DNA from: Novosphingobium sp. KCTC 2891
GTDB lineage: Bacteria; Pseudomonadota; Alphaproteobacteria; Sphingomonadales; Sphingomonadaceae
Reading direction: 5' to 3'
DNA length: 64,000 bases
NCBI RefSeq assembly: GCF_025938155.1
Contig: NZ_JAPCZG010000001.1
Coordinates: 248,001-312,000, forward strand
Shown: positions 43,571-52,580 of the stretch, piece by piece
Layout: every line of letters begins with the position of its first letter
Position numbering within the stretch: position 1 is the first letter of the stretch
The notes under the pieces: model-generated
Databases searched by the model: none
What the model saw: only the letters and a program-made list of their open reading frames with translations
Told to the model about the DNA's origin: nothing
Position numbers and translations under genes: made by a program

Positions 43571-45693
43571 ACGCCCCGGCCCGCCTTGCGGGCGATGTCG
43601 CGGAAAGCGTGATCCACAGCATCTACTCGGTGCCCGGAATGCACTGCGCCGGCTGCATGGCCAAAGTCGAGCGCGGCTTGTCGGGCTTGTCTGGCGTAAC
43701 CTCGGCGCGCGCCAACCTGACTGCGCGCACGGTCGAGGTCATCCATGCCGAAACCGTCGAAACGCCAGACATCGTCGCCGCGCTCGCCGCTGCCGGGTTC
43801 GAGGCGCAGCCGCGCGTGATCGCGGAGGAAGCCCCTTCGGCGGTCAAGCCTTTGCTGGCCCCGCTCGCGGTCGCCGCCTTCGCCTGCATGAACGTGATGC
43901 TGCTGTCGGTCAGCATCTGGTCAGGCGCCGAAGGCACCACCCGCGCCATGTTCCATTGGCTCTCCGCCGCCATCGGGGTGCCGGCCATCGTCTTTGCCGG
44001 GCGGCCGTTCTTCTCCTCCGCGCTCGCGGCGCTGAAGCGCGGGCGCACCAACATGGACGTGCCGATTTCCATCGGCGTCACGCTGGCGACCACGCTGTCG
44101 CTTTATGAAACCGTCACCGGCGGCGCCGATGCATGGTTCGACGGCACCCTAATGCTGCTGCTGTTCCTGCTCGCGGGGCGCGTGCTCGATGCGATGATGC
44201 GCGACCGCGCGCGTGCCGGGGTCGATGCGCTGCTGCGGCAGGCCGCCTCTGGCGCGATGGTGGTGGAGGCCGATGGCACCACCCGCTGGGTTGCCGCGCC
44301 CGCACTTGCCCCCGGCATGGTCATGCGCATCGCCGCCGGCGAACGCCTTGCCGCCGATGGCCGGATCGTGCGCGGCGAAAGCCGGTTCGACCAGGCGCTG
44401 CTCACCGGCGAAAGCGCGCCGGTTCCCGCCTCTGGCAACGATCCCGTCCACGCCGGCACGCTCAACATCGACGCGCCCGTCGACGTGGAGGTCACCGCTG
44501 CCGGGCAGGACACCGCACTGGCCGAAATCGCGCGCCTGATGGAAGCGGCGGGGCAATCGCGCTCCGCCTATGTCCGCATCGCCGACCGCGCCTCGCGGCT
44601 CTATGCGCCCGCCGTCCACACGCTGGCGGCGCTCAGCTTCGCCGGGTGGATGGTTGCGGGGGCAGGGGTGTATCACTCGCTCGTCATCGCCATCGCGGTG
44701 CTCATCATCACGTGTCCTTGCGCGCTCGGGCTTGCCGTGCCGGTGGCGCAGGTCGTTTCCGCCGGTGCGCTGATGCGCCGGGGCATCCTGGTCAAGGACG
44801 GCTCGGCCATGGAGCGGCTGGCCGAAGTCGACCGCGCGATGCTCGACAAGACCGGCACGCTCACGCTTGGCCGCCCCGTGCCCGACGAGGCCGCGCTGGC
44901 GATGCTTTCGCCGGACGAGGCGTCGGTCGCGCTCGCACTGTCGAGCAACAGCCGCCATCCGCTCTCGCTCGGGCTGGCGCAGGCGCTGGCCGCGCGCGGG
45001 GTGAAGGCGGCTGAACTGGAAGGCGTGGGCGAACAGGCCGGGCGCGGTGTTTCCGCGCGTTGGCAGGGGCAGGCGGTGTCGCTCGGCCGGCCGGTGGCGG
45101 CAGAAGGCATGGCCACTGCGCTCAGCGTCGGCGATGCGCCGGTCAAGGTGATCGGCTTTGCCGACCGTCTGCGGCCCGATGCGCAAGCGGCTTTGGCGGA
45201 ATTGGCCGGTCTGGGCATCGAATGCTCGATCCTCTCGGGCGATGCGGTGCCGGCCGTGGCCACCGTTGCGCGCGAAACCGGGCTGACCGCGCGCGCCGGG
45301 GCTTCTCCGGCGGACAAGCAGGAAACCATCGGCGTGTTCCAGAAGGCCGGCCGCAAGGTGTTGATGGTGGGCGACGGTTTGAACGACGGACCCGCGCTCG
45401 CCGCGGCCGATGCCTCGATCGCGCCGGGCAGCGCCAGCGATGTCGGCCGCCAGGCATCGGACTTCGTGTTCACCGGCGAATCGCTGCTCGCCTTGCCGCG
45501 CGCGGTGCGCGCCAGCCGCCGCACGATGCGCGTGGTGCGCCAGAACTTCGTGCTGGCGATCGGCTACAACGTGCTGGCGGTGCCTTTGGCCATCGCTGGA
45601 TTTGTCACGCCGCTTGTCGCCGCCATTGCGATGTCGACCAGTTCACTGATCGTCGTCGCCAATTCGCTGCGCCTCAACGGAGCGGCTCGATGA
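43567..45693 (+). CDS. ccoI: Copper-transporting P1B-type ATPase for cbb3 assembly
   Basis: 708 residues from a GTG at 43567 overlapping ccoH. N-terminal heavy-metal domain with GMHCAGC (Cys27, Cys30), then the membrane metal site CPC at 383-385, the phosphorylated Asp427 in DKTGTL, and GDGLNDGPALAAADASIAPG (given as two parts: GDGLNDGPA and LAAADASI). CcoI is a CopA2-like exporter that delivers copper for CuB of CcoN. Slightly shorter than multi-HMA transporters. Part of the ccoGHIS block. Confidence 0.95.
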   Translation: MNAPARLAGDVAESVIHSIYSVPGMHCAGCMAKVERGLSGLSGVTSARANLTARTVEVIHAETVETPDIVAALAAAGFEAQPRVIAEEAPSAVKPLLAPLAVAAFACMNVMLLSVSIWSGAEGTTRAMFHWLSAAIGVPAIVFAGRPFFSSALAALKRGRTNMDVPISIGVTLATTLSLYETVTGGADAWFDGTLMLLLFLLAGRVLDAMMRDRARAGVDALLRQAASGAMVVEADGTTRWVAAPALAPGMVMRIAAGERLAADGRIVRGESRFDQALLTGESAPVPASGNDPVHAGTLNIDAPVDVEVTAAGQDTALAEIARLMEAAGQSRSAYVRIADRASRLYAPAVHTLAALSFAGWMVAGAGVYHSLVIAIAVLIITCPCALGLAVPVAQVVSAGALMRRGILVKDGSAMERLAEVDRAMLDKTGTLTLGRPVPDEAALAMLSPDEASVALALSSNSRHPLSLGLAQALAARGVKAAELEGVGEQAGRGVSARWQGQAVSLGRPVAAEGMATALSVGDAPVKVIGFADRLRPDAQAALAELAGLGIECSILSGDAVPAVATVARETGLTARAGASPADKQETIGVFQKAGRKVLMVGDGLNDGPALAAADASIAPGSASDVGRQASDFVFTGESLLALPRAVRASRRTMRVVRQNFVLAIGYNVLAVPLAIAGFVTPLVAAIAMSTSSLIVVANSLRLNGAAR

Positions 45694-45845
45694 CCAGCCT
45701 CGCGTTCCTTCTTCCGATCGCGCTGGGCATGGGCCTGTGCGGGCTGGCGGCATTTTTCTGGGCTTTGAAGCGCGGGCAGTTCAGCGATCTCGACGGGGCC
45801 GCCGCGCGCATCCTGATCGACGACGAGGAGGACATCCACCCGTGA
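45690..45845 (+). CDS. ccoS: cbb3 oxidase maturation protein CcoS
   Basis: 51 residues: one membrane helix (FLLPIALGMGLCGLAAFFW) and a short tail with KRGQFSDLDGAAARIL and an acidic end DDEEDIHP, the CcoS signature. It is needed for cofactor insertion into cbb3 oxidase. Start overlaps ccoI by four bases; the stop overlaps the next start. Confidence 0.9.
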   Translation: MTSLAFLLPIALGMGLCGLAAFFWALKRGQFSDLDGAAARILIDDEEDIHP

Positions 45846-46093
45846 ACAGGCTTCACGCCGTGCTGGCCCCGCTGGCCGTGCTCCAGATGGCAGCGCCCGC
45901 GCCGTCGGGCGCGGCGTTCCTGCTGGTGCCGATCTGCGGCGAAGCGGCGGGCCATGTCGTGCCGATCCGCGTGCCTGCCAAGAATGATGCGCCGGGCGGC
46001 GCGCCATGTTGCAAAATTTGCCATATCTCAATGAGGAAGCGCATCGGGGGCGATAGCTGTTGCGGGGAGGAGGACGACCCCGATGTCGCCTGA
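45842..46093 (+). CDS. Small exported Cys-rich protein between ccoS and hemN
   Basis: 83 residues from a GTG at 45842 overlapping ccoS by four bases; its 3' end overlaps hemN by eleven. A hydrophobic leader (LHAVLAPLAVLQMAAPAPS) and a mature part with SGAAFLLVPIC. It ends with two cysteine groups, APCCKICH and GDSCCGEED, spaced by a basic stretch. The cysteine layout suggests metal binding, possibly copper, in keeping with its position. CKICH formally matches a CXXCH haem site but the protein is too small and Cys-dense to be called a cytochrome from sequence. I do not recognise the family. Confidence 0.65.
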   Translation: MNRLHAVLAPLAVLQMAAPAPSGAAFLLVPICGEAAGHVVPIRVPAKNDAPGGAPCCKICHISMRKRIGGDSCCGEEDDPDVA

Positions 46094-47432
46094 AGCAATG
46101 CCCCGGCCGGAAATCATTGGCGGCTGGACCTATCATCCCGATCTGCTGGCCCGGCCGGTGCCGCGCTACACCAGCTATCCCACCGCGGCCGAGTTCGTGG
46201 AGGAATCGTTCGAGGAACGCCAGCGCAACGCGCTGCGCAACTTGCGCGGCACCGCATCGCTCTATCTCCACATCCCCTATTGTCAGGAAATCTGCTGGTA
46301 TTGCGGCTGCAACACCGGTGCCGCGAACAAGCGCCAGCGCCTGACCGCCTATCTTGAGGCGCTGCACCACGAGATCGAACTGGTCGGGCAGATGCTCGAT
46401 CCCTCGGTCCGCATCTCGCGAATCGCGTTTGGCGGTGGCAGTCCCAACGCGATCAAGCCGACCGACTTCGTCCGGCTGGTGGATACGCTGACGCTCAATT
46501 TCCGCATGGACCAGCCGGTCGTCTCGATCGAACTCGACCCCCGCAGCCTGCCGGCGGACTGGTTCATGGCGATCCGCGGGATCGGCGTAATCAAGGCCAG
46601 CCTTGGCGTGCAGACGCTCGACCCGCGCGTGCAGGCGGCCATCGGCCGCGTCCAGCCGGCCGACATGATCGAGCGCGCGGTCGAAGGTCTGCGCAAGGCA
46701 GGCGTCGATTCGATCAATTTCGACCTGATGTATGGACTGCCGTTCCAGGACGACGCAGTGCTGGCCGATACGCTGGATCGCAGCGTGGCGATGGGCGCGG
46801 ACCGCATCGCGCTGTTCGGCTATGCCCACGTACCCCACCTGATCGCGCGGCAGCAGCGGATCGACGCCAGCCAGTTACCCGATCAGCGCGCGCGGTTCCG
46901 CATGGCGGCCGAAGGATACCAGCGGCTGGCCGGCGCGGGCTACCAGCCGGTGGGCTTCGATCACTTCGCACTTCCGGGCGACAGCCTTGCCGTGGCGGCG
47001 CGTTCGGGGACGCTGCACCGCAATTTCCAGGGCTTCACCGACGATAGCGCGCCTGTCCTGATCGGCCTCGGGGCGTCCTCGATCAGCGAATTTCCCGAAC
47101 TGTTCGTCCAGAACGAGAAGAACGCCGGCCGCTACCGTATGCTGACAGGCGCGGACCAGCTTTCGGGCCGCAAGGGCGTGGTCCGCACTGGCGACGACCG
47201 GCGCCGCGGCGCGATCATCTCGGACCTGCTGTGCACGGGCCATGCGCGGATTGACGCGGACCTGCTGCCCGCCGCGCGTGAGCGTCTGGGCGCGTTCGAG
47301 GCGCGGGGGCTCGTGCGGCTCGAGGGTGATCGGCTGGCGCTCCAGCCGGGCAGCGAGCCCTATGCCCGCACCATCGCGGCAGTGTTCGACGCCTACCGCG
47401 AGGGCGCAAGGCAGTTCAGTTCGGCCGTCTGA
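46083..47432 (+). CDS. hemN: Oxygen-independent coproporphyrinogen III oxidase
   Basis: 449 residues. A radical-SAM enzyme that converts coproporphyrinogen III to protoporphyrinogen IX without oxygen. The [4Fe-4S] cysteines are Cys67, Cys71 and Cys74 in YCQEICWYCGC. RISRIAFGGGSPN and FDLMYGLPFQ are typical. Being last in the low-oxygen cbb3 operon, it supplies haem for the oxidase when oxygen is scarce. An oxygen-dependent counterpart (hemF) starts at 63286. Confidence 0.96.
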   Translation: MSPEAMPRPEIIGGWTYHPDLLARPVPRYTSYPTAAEFVEESFEERQRNALRNLRGTASLYLHIPYCQEICWYCGCNTGAANKRQRLTAYLEALHHEIELVGQMLDPSVRISRIAFGGGSPNAIKPTDFVRLVDTLTLNFRMDQPVVSIELDPRSLPADWFMAIRGIGVIKASLGVQTLDPRVQAAIGRVQPADMIERAVEGLRKAGVDSINFDLMYGLPFQDDAVLADTLDRSVAMGADRIALFGYAHVPHLIARQQRIDASQLPDQRARFRMAAEGYQRLAGAGYQPVGFDHFALPGDSLAVAARSGTLHRNFQGFTDDSAPVLIGLGASSISEFPELFVQNEKNAGRYRMLTGADQLSGRKGVVRTGDDRRRGAIISDLLCTGHARIDADLLPAARERLGAFEARGLVRLEGDRLALQPGSEPYARTIAAVFDAYREGARQFSSAV

Positions 47433-47493
47433 GGGCATTCTGCCACGGTAATAGCTATGCGCACCGCTCGTTAGCGGCTGCACAATGAAGGCG

Positions 47494-47521
47494 TTGCACG
47501 TTACTCTCCGCACTCCATAAT
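47494..47521 (+). promoter_or_regulatory. Candidate promoter of eda
   Basis: TTGCAC (47494-47499) and CATAAT (47516-47521) are 16 bases apart, placing a start site just before the GAGAGAGACGAGCC ribosome region and the eda ATG at 47540. Confidence 0.5.
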
Positions 47522-47539
47522 TCGCGAGAGAGACGAGCC

Positions 47540-48157
47540 ATGAAGCCGATCGAGTCCATCATGCGCACCGCGCCGGTCATTCCGGTGCTGGTGGTCGAGG
47601 ACGTGGCCCACGCGCTGCCGATCGCGCGCGCGCTGGTCAAGGGCGGCCTGCGCGTGCTGGAAGTCACGCTGCGTACTCCTGCCGCGCTGGACGTGATCCG
47701 CGCGATGAAGGGTGTCGAAGGCGCTATTGTCGGCGCGGGCACGGTGACCAATCCCGATCAGCTCAAGGCCTCGATCGACGCCGGGGCGGAGTTCGTCGTC
47801 TCGCCGGGGCTTACCGAGAAGCTGGGCAAGGCGGCGGTGGCCTCCGGAATTCCGTTCCTCCCCGGCACTGCCAATGCGGCGGACATCATGCTCGGCCTTG
47901 ACCTTGGCCTGACCCATTTCAAGTTCTTCCCGGCGATGACGTCGGGCGGCTTGCCCGCGCTGAAGGCGCTCGCCGGGCCGTTCCACCAGTGCCGCTTCTG
48001 CCCCACGGGCGGGATCACGCTTGGAACCGCGCCCGAATGGCTGGGTTTCGATCCCGTGCTCTGCGTTGGCGGCAGCTGGGTGGTGAACAAGGGCGAGCCG
48101 GACGAAGCGGCGATCGAGGCGGCGGCGCGGCAGGCCGCAGCCCTCGCCGTGCGCTGA
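47540..48157 (+). CDS. eda: 2-keto-3-deoxy-6-phosphogluconate / 4-hydroxy-2-oxoglutarate aldolase
   Basis: 205 residues, a class I (Schiff-base) TIM-barrel aldolase that splits KDPG into pyruvate and glyceraldehyde 3-phosphate, the last step of the Entner-Doudoroff route. Signature parts: PVIPVLVVEDVAHALP, LEVTLRTPAAL, AGTVTNPDQL, and the Schiff-base lysine in THFKFFPA. GGSWVV near the C-terminus binds phosphate. No edd or zwf is adjacent. Sphingomonads typically degrade sugars by this pathway. Confidence 0.95.
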   Translation: MKPIESIMRTAPVIPVLVVEDVAHALPIARALVKGGLRVLEVTLRTPAALDVIRAMKGVEGAIVGAGTVTNPDQLKASIDAGAEFVVSPGLTEKLGKAAVASGIPFLPGTANAADIMLGLDLGLTHFKFFPAMTSGGLPALKALAGPFHQCRFCPTGGITLGTAPEWLGFDPVLCVGGSWVVNKGEPDEAAIEAAARQAAALAVR

Positions 48158-48200
48158 TACGGCCCACGGTAAAGTGGCGCGCAAAGGGGGAAAACGAGCG

Positions 48201-50984
48201 ATGAAGACGGTCGACGCGCTGCGGGACAGGTTACGCAAGCTGCATGAACGGACGGCAGAAACACCGCTGTTCAATCCCGTTTTCCAGCTCAGCCACGATC
48301 TTTCGCGCCAGATCGAAAGCGGCGCGATGGGGCTGGACGAGGTCGAGAGCCTTGTCGCCGAACTGGAATGCGAAGCGCTGCAAAGCCGTGCCGCGCGCCT
48401 GCGCCGGCTGGTCGCGCCCACCGACGCGCCCGACAATCTCGCTCGCATCACCGCGCTGCTCCACGAGGAAGACGGCTTCTCCGAGTTTCGCACGCGCTGG
48501 GAAAAGCCGCTGCTTCACGCGGTATTTACCGCGCATCCCACCTTTCTGCTCACGCCCGTCCAGTCCGATGCCGTCGCCACCGCCGCGCTGGCCGACGATC
48601 CGCTGGCGGCGACGGTCTGCACCGTTCCCTCTGCCGGTCCGCCCATCACGCTCGATTTCGAGCACGCCGAAGTCTGCGATGCCATCGAACGCGCCGCCGC
48701 CGCACGCGACCGCATCAACGCCGCCCTGCTGTCCCACGCGCGCCATCGCTGGCCGGGCCGGTGGCTCGATTTCCGTCCGCTGCCGTTCCGCTTCGCCAGC
48801 TGGGTCGGCTATGACATGGACGGCCGCACGGACATCGGCTGGCACACCTCAATCTCCTACCGCCTTGCGGAAAAGGCGCGGCGGCTGGCGAGTTACGGTG
48901 CGCAGCTGGCCGCCATCGAGCCGGGGCACGAACTGGTCGAGGTCCTTGAAGCCGCGCAGGCCCACGCCGCTGAAATGGCGGACGTGTTTTCTGTGCCGCT
49001 CGACGCCACCGATGCGCTGGCCACTGCCGCCAACCGCCTGACCGCAGACGATCCGGCCAAGCTGCTCAGCCTGACCCCGCTGATCGCTCGCCTTGAGGCC
49101 GATGCCCACGCTGCCGAAGGTGATGCCGCCATCGGCCTCGCGACGCTGGCCGGGGCCATGCGCGCCGACGGCCTGGGCATGGGCTGGATTCATTTCCGCG
49201 TGAACGCATCGCAGCTTCACAACGCGCTGCGCCGCCGGATCGACCCCGACGGCACGCTCGACCTGTCGAGCAAGAGCGCGATTTCGCGCCTGCGCGAACT
49301 GCTGGCGGAGGTGAAGCCGCTGCGCGTCAACTTCGCCGCGCTCGCCATCGAGACCAGCACCGCGATGCGCCAGTTCCTGGCCATGGCGCAGATCCTCCAC
49401 CACATCGACGCGGACGCGCCGATCCGGATGCTCATCGCCGAATGCGAACAGCCGCAGACCGTGCTCGCCGCGCTCTATTTCGCGCGCCTGTTCGGCATCG
49501 AAGGCAAGGTCGATGTCTCCCCGCTGTTCGAAACCGAGACCGCGCTCGAACACGGCGGCCGCTTCCTCGAAGCGCTGCTGTCGGAGGAAAGCTACCGCGC
49601 CTATGCCCGCCAGCGGGGCCGCGTTTCGATCCAGACCGGTTTTTCCGATGCGGGCCGCTTCATGGGCCAGCTTCCCGCCGCGCTCGCCATCGAGCGCCTG
49701 CAAGGGCGCCTGGCCGAGGCGATGAAGGCCAATGGCCTGACCGACGTTGCCGCACTGATCTTCAATACCCATGGCGAATCCATGGGGCGGGGCGCGCATC
49801 CTTCGGGCTTCGTGGACCGCCTGACCTGGCCGCTCTCCCGCTGGGCGCGCGGGCGCTTCGCCACTGCGGGCATCGCGATCGAAGCCGAGGCCAGCTTCCA
49901 GGGCGGCGACGGCTACCTGTTTTTCCGCAACGATGATCTTGCGCTCGCCACGCTCACCCGCATCGCGGAGGCCGAAGCGGCGCTGGCCGGGGCAGGGGGC
50001 TCCGACCCGTTCTACGACCGCACCGATCTCAGTCTCGATTTCTACCGCTCGATCCGCCGCGTCCAGCGCGAGCATCTGGAAAGCGCGACTTATGCGCGCG
50101 CGGTCACCGCTTTCGGCCTCGGCCTGCTCAAGGTGACGGGCAGCCGCGTGTCGCGCCGCCAGTCGGACATCGGCGCCGACCGCACGATGAGCCTGCGCCA
50201 GATCCGCGCCATCCCCCACAACGCCATCCTCCAGCAGATCGGCTACCCGGTGAACGTGGTCGCGGGCGCGGGCAGCGCTGCCGGCGACGAGATGGAGGCG
50301 ATTGCCGAACTGCTCGGCCATTCCGCGCGCGGCAGCCAGCTGGTCCGCCTGCTTCGCGCCGCGAACGGCCTGGCCTCGATCAAGACCGTGGCCGCGCATG
50401 GTGAGCTGTTCAATTCGGCCTATTGGGCCAGCCGCCCCTATCGCGGTACGGAGACCGGGCTTGAAACCGGCTGTCTGGCACTTGCCGAATACCTCACCAA
50501 GGACGACCGCGCGGGCGTGTTCCGGCGGCTGGTGTCGCGCTTGCGGGTGGACTGGATGAAGCTCCACCGCCTGCTCGCGCTGACTGCCGGCGGATCGACC
50601 GAGCGCGACCCCGTTGTCGATGCCGAGCGGCGCAACATCGGCCTGCTGCAATCGGTGCGGCTGGCGCTGCTGATGCACATGTTCCTGCGCGCGGTGCAGG
50701 TGCCGCCTTTCGCGCGCTCGAACGATGTCAGCCGTGACGACGTGCTGGAAATGGTGCTCTCGCTGCGGGTGGAGGATGCGCTGGCGCAGCTGCGCCGCGC
50801 CTATCCGGTCGTCGAGCCGGGCATCGCGGATTTCGCGGTGAACGAGCCGACCGACTTCCCCGACCATCGCGGCGAGGACTACGGCGCGATCCGGGCGCGG
50901 TTCATCGACCCGATCGAGCGCGCCCATGCACTCAACCTGCGCATCGCGGTGGCCATCGCCAACTACTTCGGCGCGCACGGCTGA
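48201..50984 (+). CDS. ppc: Phosphoenolpyruvate carboxylase (divergent)
   Basis: 927 residues from ATG 48201 with GGGGG about 10 bases upstream; a GTG at 48174 lies earlier in frame. The protein has the length of PEP carboxylases, which make oxaloacetate from PEP and bicarbonate. The first conserved histidine is kept (FTAHPTF with His112), but the usual HPTE glutamate is Phe. The usual FHGRGGSVGRGG loop reads NTHGESMGRGAHPSG (His524). RAIPHNAIL replaces the usual RAIPWIFAW. These changes touch expected active-site loops, so activity should be checked. No biotin- or pyruvate-linked genes lie nearby. Confidence 0.75.
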   Translation: MKTVDALRDRLRKLHERTAETPLFNPVFQLSHDLSRQIESGAMGLDEVESLVAELECEALQSRAARLRRLVAPTDAPDNLARITALLHEEDGFSEFRTRWEKPLLHAVFTAHPTFLLTPVQSDAVATAALADDPLAATVCTVPSAGPPITLDFEHAEVCDAIERAAAARDRINAALLSHARHRWPGRWLDFRPLPFRFASWVGYDMDGRTDIGWHTSISYRLAEKARRLASYGAQLAAIEPGHELVEVLEAAQAHAAEMADVFSVPLDATDALATAANRLTADDPAKLLSLTPLIARLEADAHAAEGDAAIGLATLAGAMRADGLGMGWIHFRVNASQLHNALRRRIDPDGTLDLSSKSAISRLRELLAEVKPLRVNFAALAIETSTAMRQFLAMAQILHHIDADAPIRMLIAECEQPQTVLAALYFARLFGIEGKVDVSPLFETETALEHGGRFLEALLSEESYRAYARQRGRVSIQTGFSDAGRFMGQLPAALAIERLQGRLAEAMKANGLTDVAALIFNTHGESMGRGAHPSGFVDRLTWPLSRWARGRFATAGIAIEAEASFQGGDGYLFFRNDDLALATLTRIAEAEAALAGAGGSDPFYDRTDLSLDFYRSIRRVQREHLESATYARAVTAFGLGLLKVTGSRVSRRQSDIGADRTMSLRQIRAIPHNAILQQIGYPVNVVAGAGSAAGDEMEAIAELLGHSARGSQLVRLLRAANGLASIKTVAAHGELFNSAYWASRPYRGTETGLETGCLALAEYLTKDDRAGVFRRLVSRLRVDWMKLHRLLALTAGGSTERDPVVDAERRNIGLLQSVRLALLMHMFLRAVQVPPFARSNDVSRDDVLEMVLSLRVEDALAQLRRAYPVVEPGIADFAVNEPTDFPDHRGEDYGAIRARFIDPIERAHALNLRIAVAIANYFGAHG

Positions 50985-51075
50985 CGCTCACCAGCCTGTC
51001 CCGGCGCTGCGTGATGGCAAGGACAGGTTCAGGTCATGGTCCGGACATGATCGGGTGCGTATCAAGGGCGCTGTT

Positions 51076-52578
51076 ATGGACAAGGCATTCACCACGCTGA
51101 TCCGATTCGGACTGGGGCGCCGACCCGGAGAGGCGCTGCCCGCCGATCCGGCGCGCTGGGGCGAAGCGCAGTTCGCCGCATTCCGCCCGGCGCTTCCCGG
51201 TGCCGACCGGCTGGCAAGGCCCGAGGCGGTGCTGGCCCGCTATCTGGAATATCTGAAGGAGCGAAAGGCCGAGAAGCAGGCCCAGGCCCGGTCGATCGCG
51301 ATGGCGGAGGCCGGGGCTGGACCGGGGACCGAACCGGGTATGGACCCGGGCATCGGTCCAGCAAACGGCCCCGTGGAACCGCTGCCCGCCGCAAAGCCGG
51401 CGGAAGCGGCTGGTCTGGAATTGCGCCGCTTCCTGCGTCAGCAATATACCGCGCAGGTCGGCCTGCGGCTGCGCGCTGCGGCGTCGAGCGACGCGCCTTT
51501 CGTCGAGCGGCTGGTGCACTTCTGGGCCAACCACTTCGCGGTTTCGGCGGACCGGGCGGACTTGCGGGCGCTGACCGCTTTTCTGGAATTCGATGCGATC
51601 CGTCCGCACGTGCTCGGCCGGTTCGAGGATATGCTCGTCGCGGTCGAACGCCATCCGGCGATGCTGCTCTATCTCGATCAGGCGAAATCGGTCGGCCCCG
51701 GCAGCGCGCTGGGCAGGCGCTCGGCGGACAAGGGCCGGCCCATCGGTCTGAACGAAAACCTCGGGCGCGAGATCCTGGAACTGCACACGCTGGGGGTGCG
51801 GGCGGGCTACAGTCAGGCCGATGTCACCGAACTGGCGCGGGCGCTGACGGGGTGGAGCGTGACCGGGCTTGGGCGCGGCGTCACGGCGGGCGCGGGGCAG
51901 GGCACGGCGCCCGCGGGTCAATTCGTATACGCGGCCGACCTGCACGAACCCGGCAGCCGCACGGTGCTCGGCAAGACTTATTCCGATGGCGGAGAGGGGC
52001 AGGCGCGCGCCGTGCTGGCCGATCTTGCCCGCGCACCGGCAACGGCGCGGCACATCGCGGTCAAGCTGGCGCGGCATTTCGTGGCCGACGATCCGCCGCC
52101 TGCGCTCGTTGCAGGGCTTGAACAAGCGTTCCTTGAAAGCGGCGGCGATCTGCCGCGCGTCTATGCCGCGCTGCTCTCCGCACCCGAAGCACTGGCCGGC
52201 GCCCCGGCCAAGTTCCGCTCGCCGTGGCAGTGGACCTTGGCCTCGCTGCGCGGCGCGCCCGAACTGCTGCGCGGCATGACCGATCAGGGGCTTACCGCCA
52301 CGCTCGAACAACTGGGGCAACCGACGTGGCGGCCGGGATCGCCCGCCGGCTTCGACGACATCGCTGCCGCTTGGGCCGCGCCCGATGCGCTCTATCGCCG
52401 GATCGAGGCTGCCGGCCGGCTGGCCGCGCAATATACACAGGGCGATCCGCGCGCGCTGGCGCAGGATCTGTTCGGTGCCGGTCTCTCGCCGGCCACGCGC
52501 GATACGGTGGCGCGTGCCGACAGCGCGCAGCAGGGCTTTGCGCTGCTGCTGGTCTCCCCCGAAATGCTGAGGTGCTGA
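51076..52578 (+). CDS. DUF1800-family protein
   Basis: 500 residues from ATG 51076. No clear signal peptide. Family traits: an N-terminal RFGLGRRPGEALP segment, then a long helical body with VHFWANHFAV, NENLGREILELHTLG and YSQADVTELARALTGW. DUF1800 proteins are typically paired with a DUF1501 protein, as here, where the second gene starts two bases after this stop. Their biochemical function is unknown. The low-complexity Gly/Pro stretch around residues 78-110 (GAGPGTEPGMDPGIGPANGP) is unusual. The role is inferred from the pairing only. Confidence 0.85.
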   Translation: MDKAFTTLIRFGLGRRPGEALPADPARWGEAQFAAFRPALPGADRLARPEAVLARYLEYLKERKAEKQAQARSIAMAEAGAGPGTEPGMDPGIGPANGPVEPLPAAKPAEAAGLELRRFLRQQYTAQVGLRLRAAASSDAPFVERLVHFWANHFAVSADRADLRALTAFLEFDAIRPHVLGRFEDMLVAVERHPAMLLYLDQAKSVGPGSALGRRSADKGRPIGLNENLGREILELHTLGVRAGYSQADVTELARALTGWSVTGLGRGVTAGAGQGTAPAGQFVYAADLHEPGSRTVLGKTYSDGGEGQARAVLADLARAPATARHIAVKLARHFVADDPPPALVAGLEQAFLESGGDLPRVYAALLSAPEALAGAPAKFRSPWQWTLASLRGAPELLRGMTDQGLTATLEQLGQPTWRPGSPAGFDDIAAAWAAPDALYRRIEAAGRLAAQYTQGDPRALAQDLFGAGLSPATRDTVARADSAQQGFALLLVSPEMLRC

Positions 52579-52580
52579 CA

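Noticed and set aside
46010..46030. CKICH in the small Cys-rich protein, considered as a c-type haem site
   Set aside because: The protein is short, has several adjacent cysteines and no cytochrome fold, so metal binding is a better reading.
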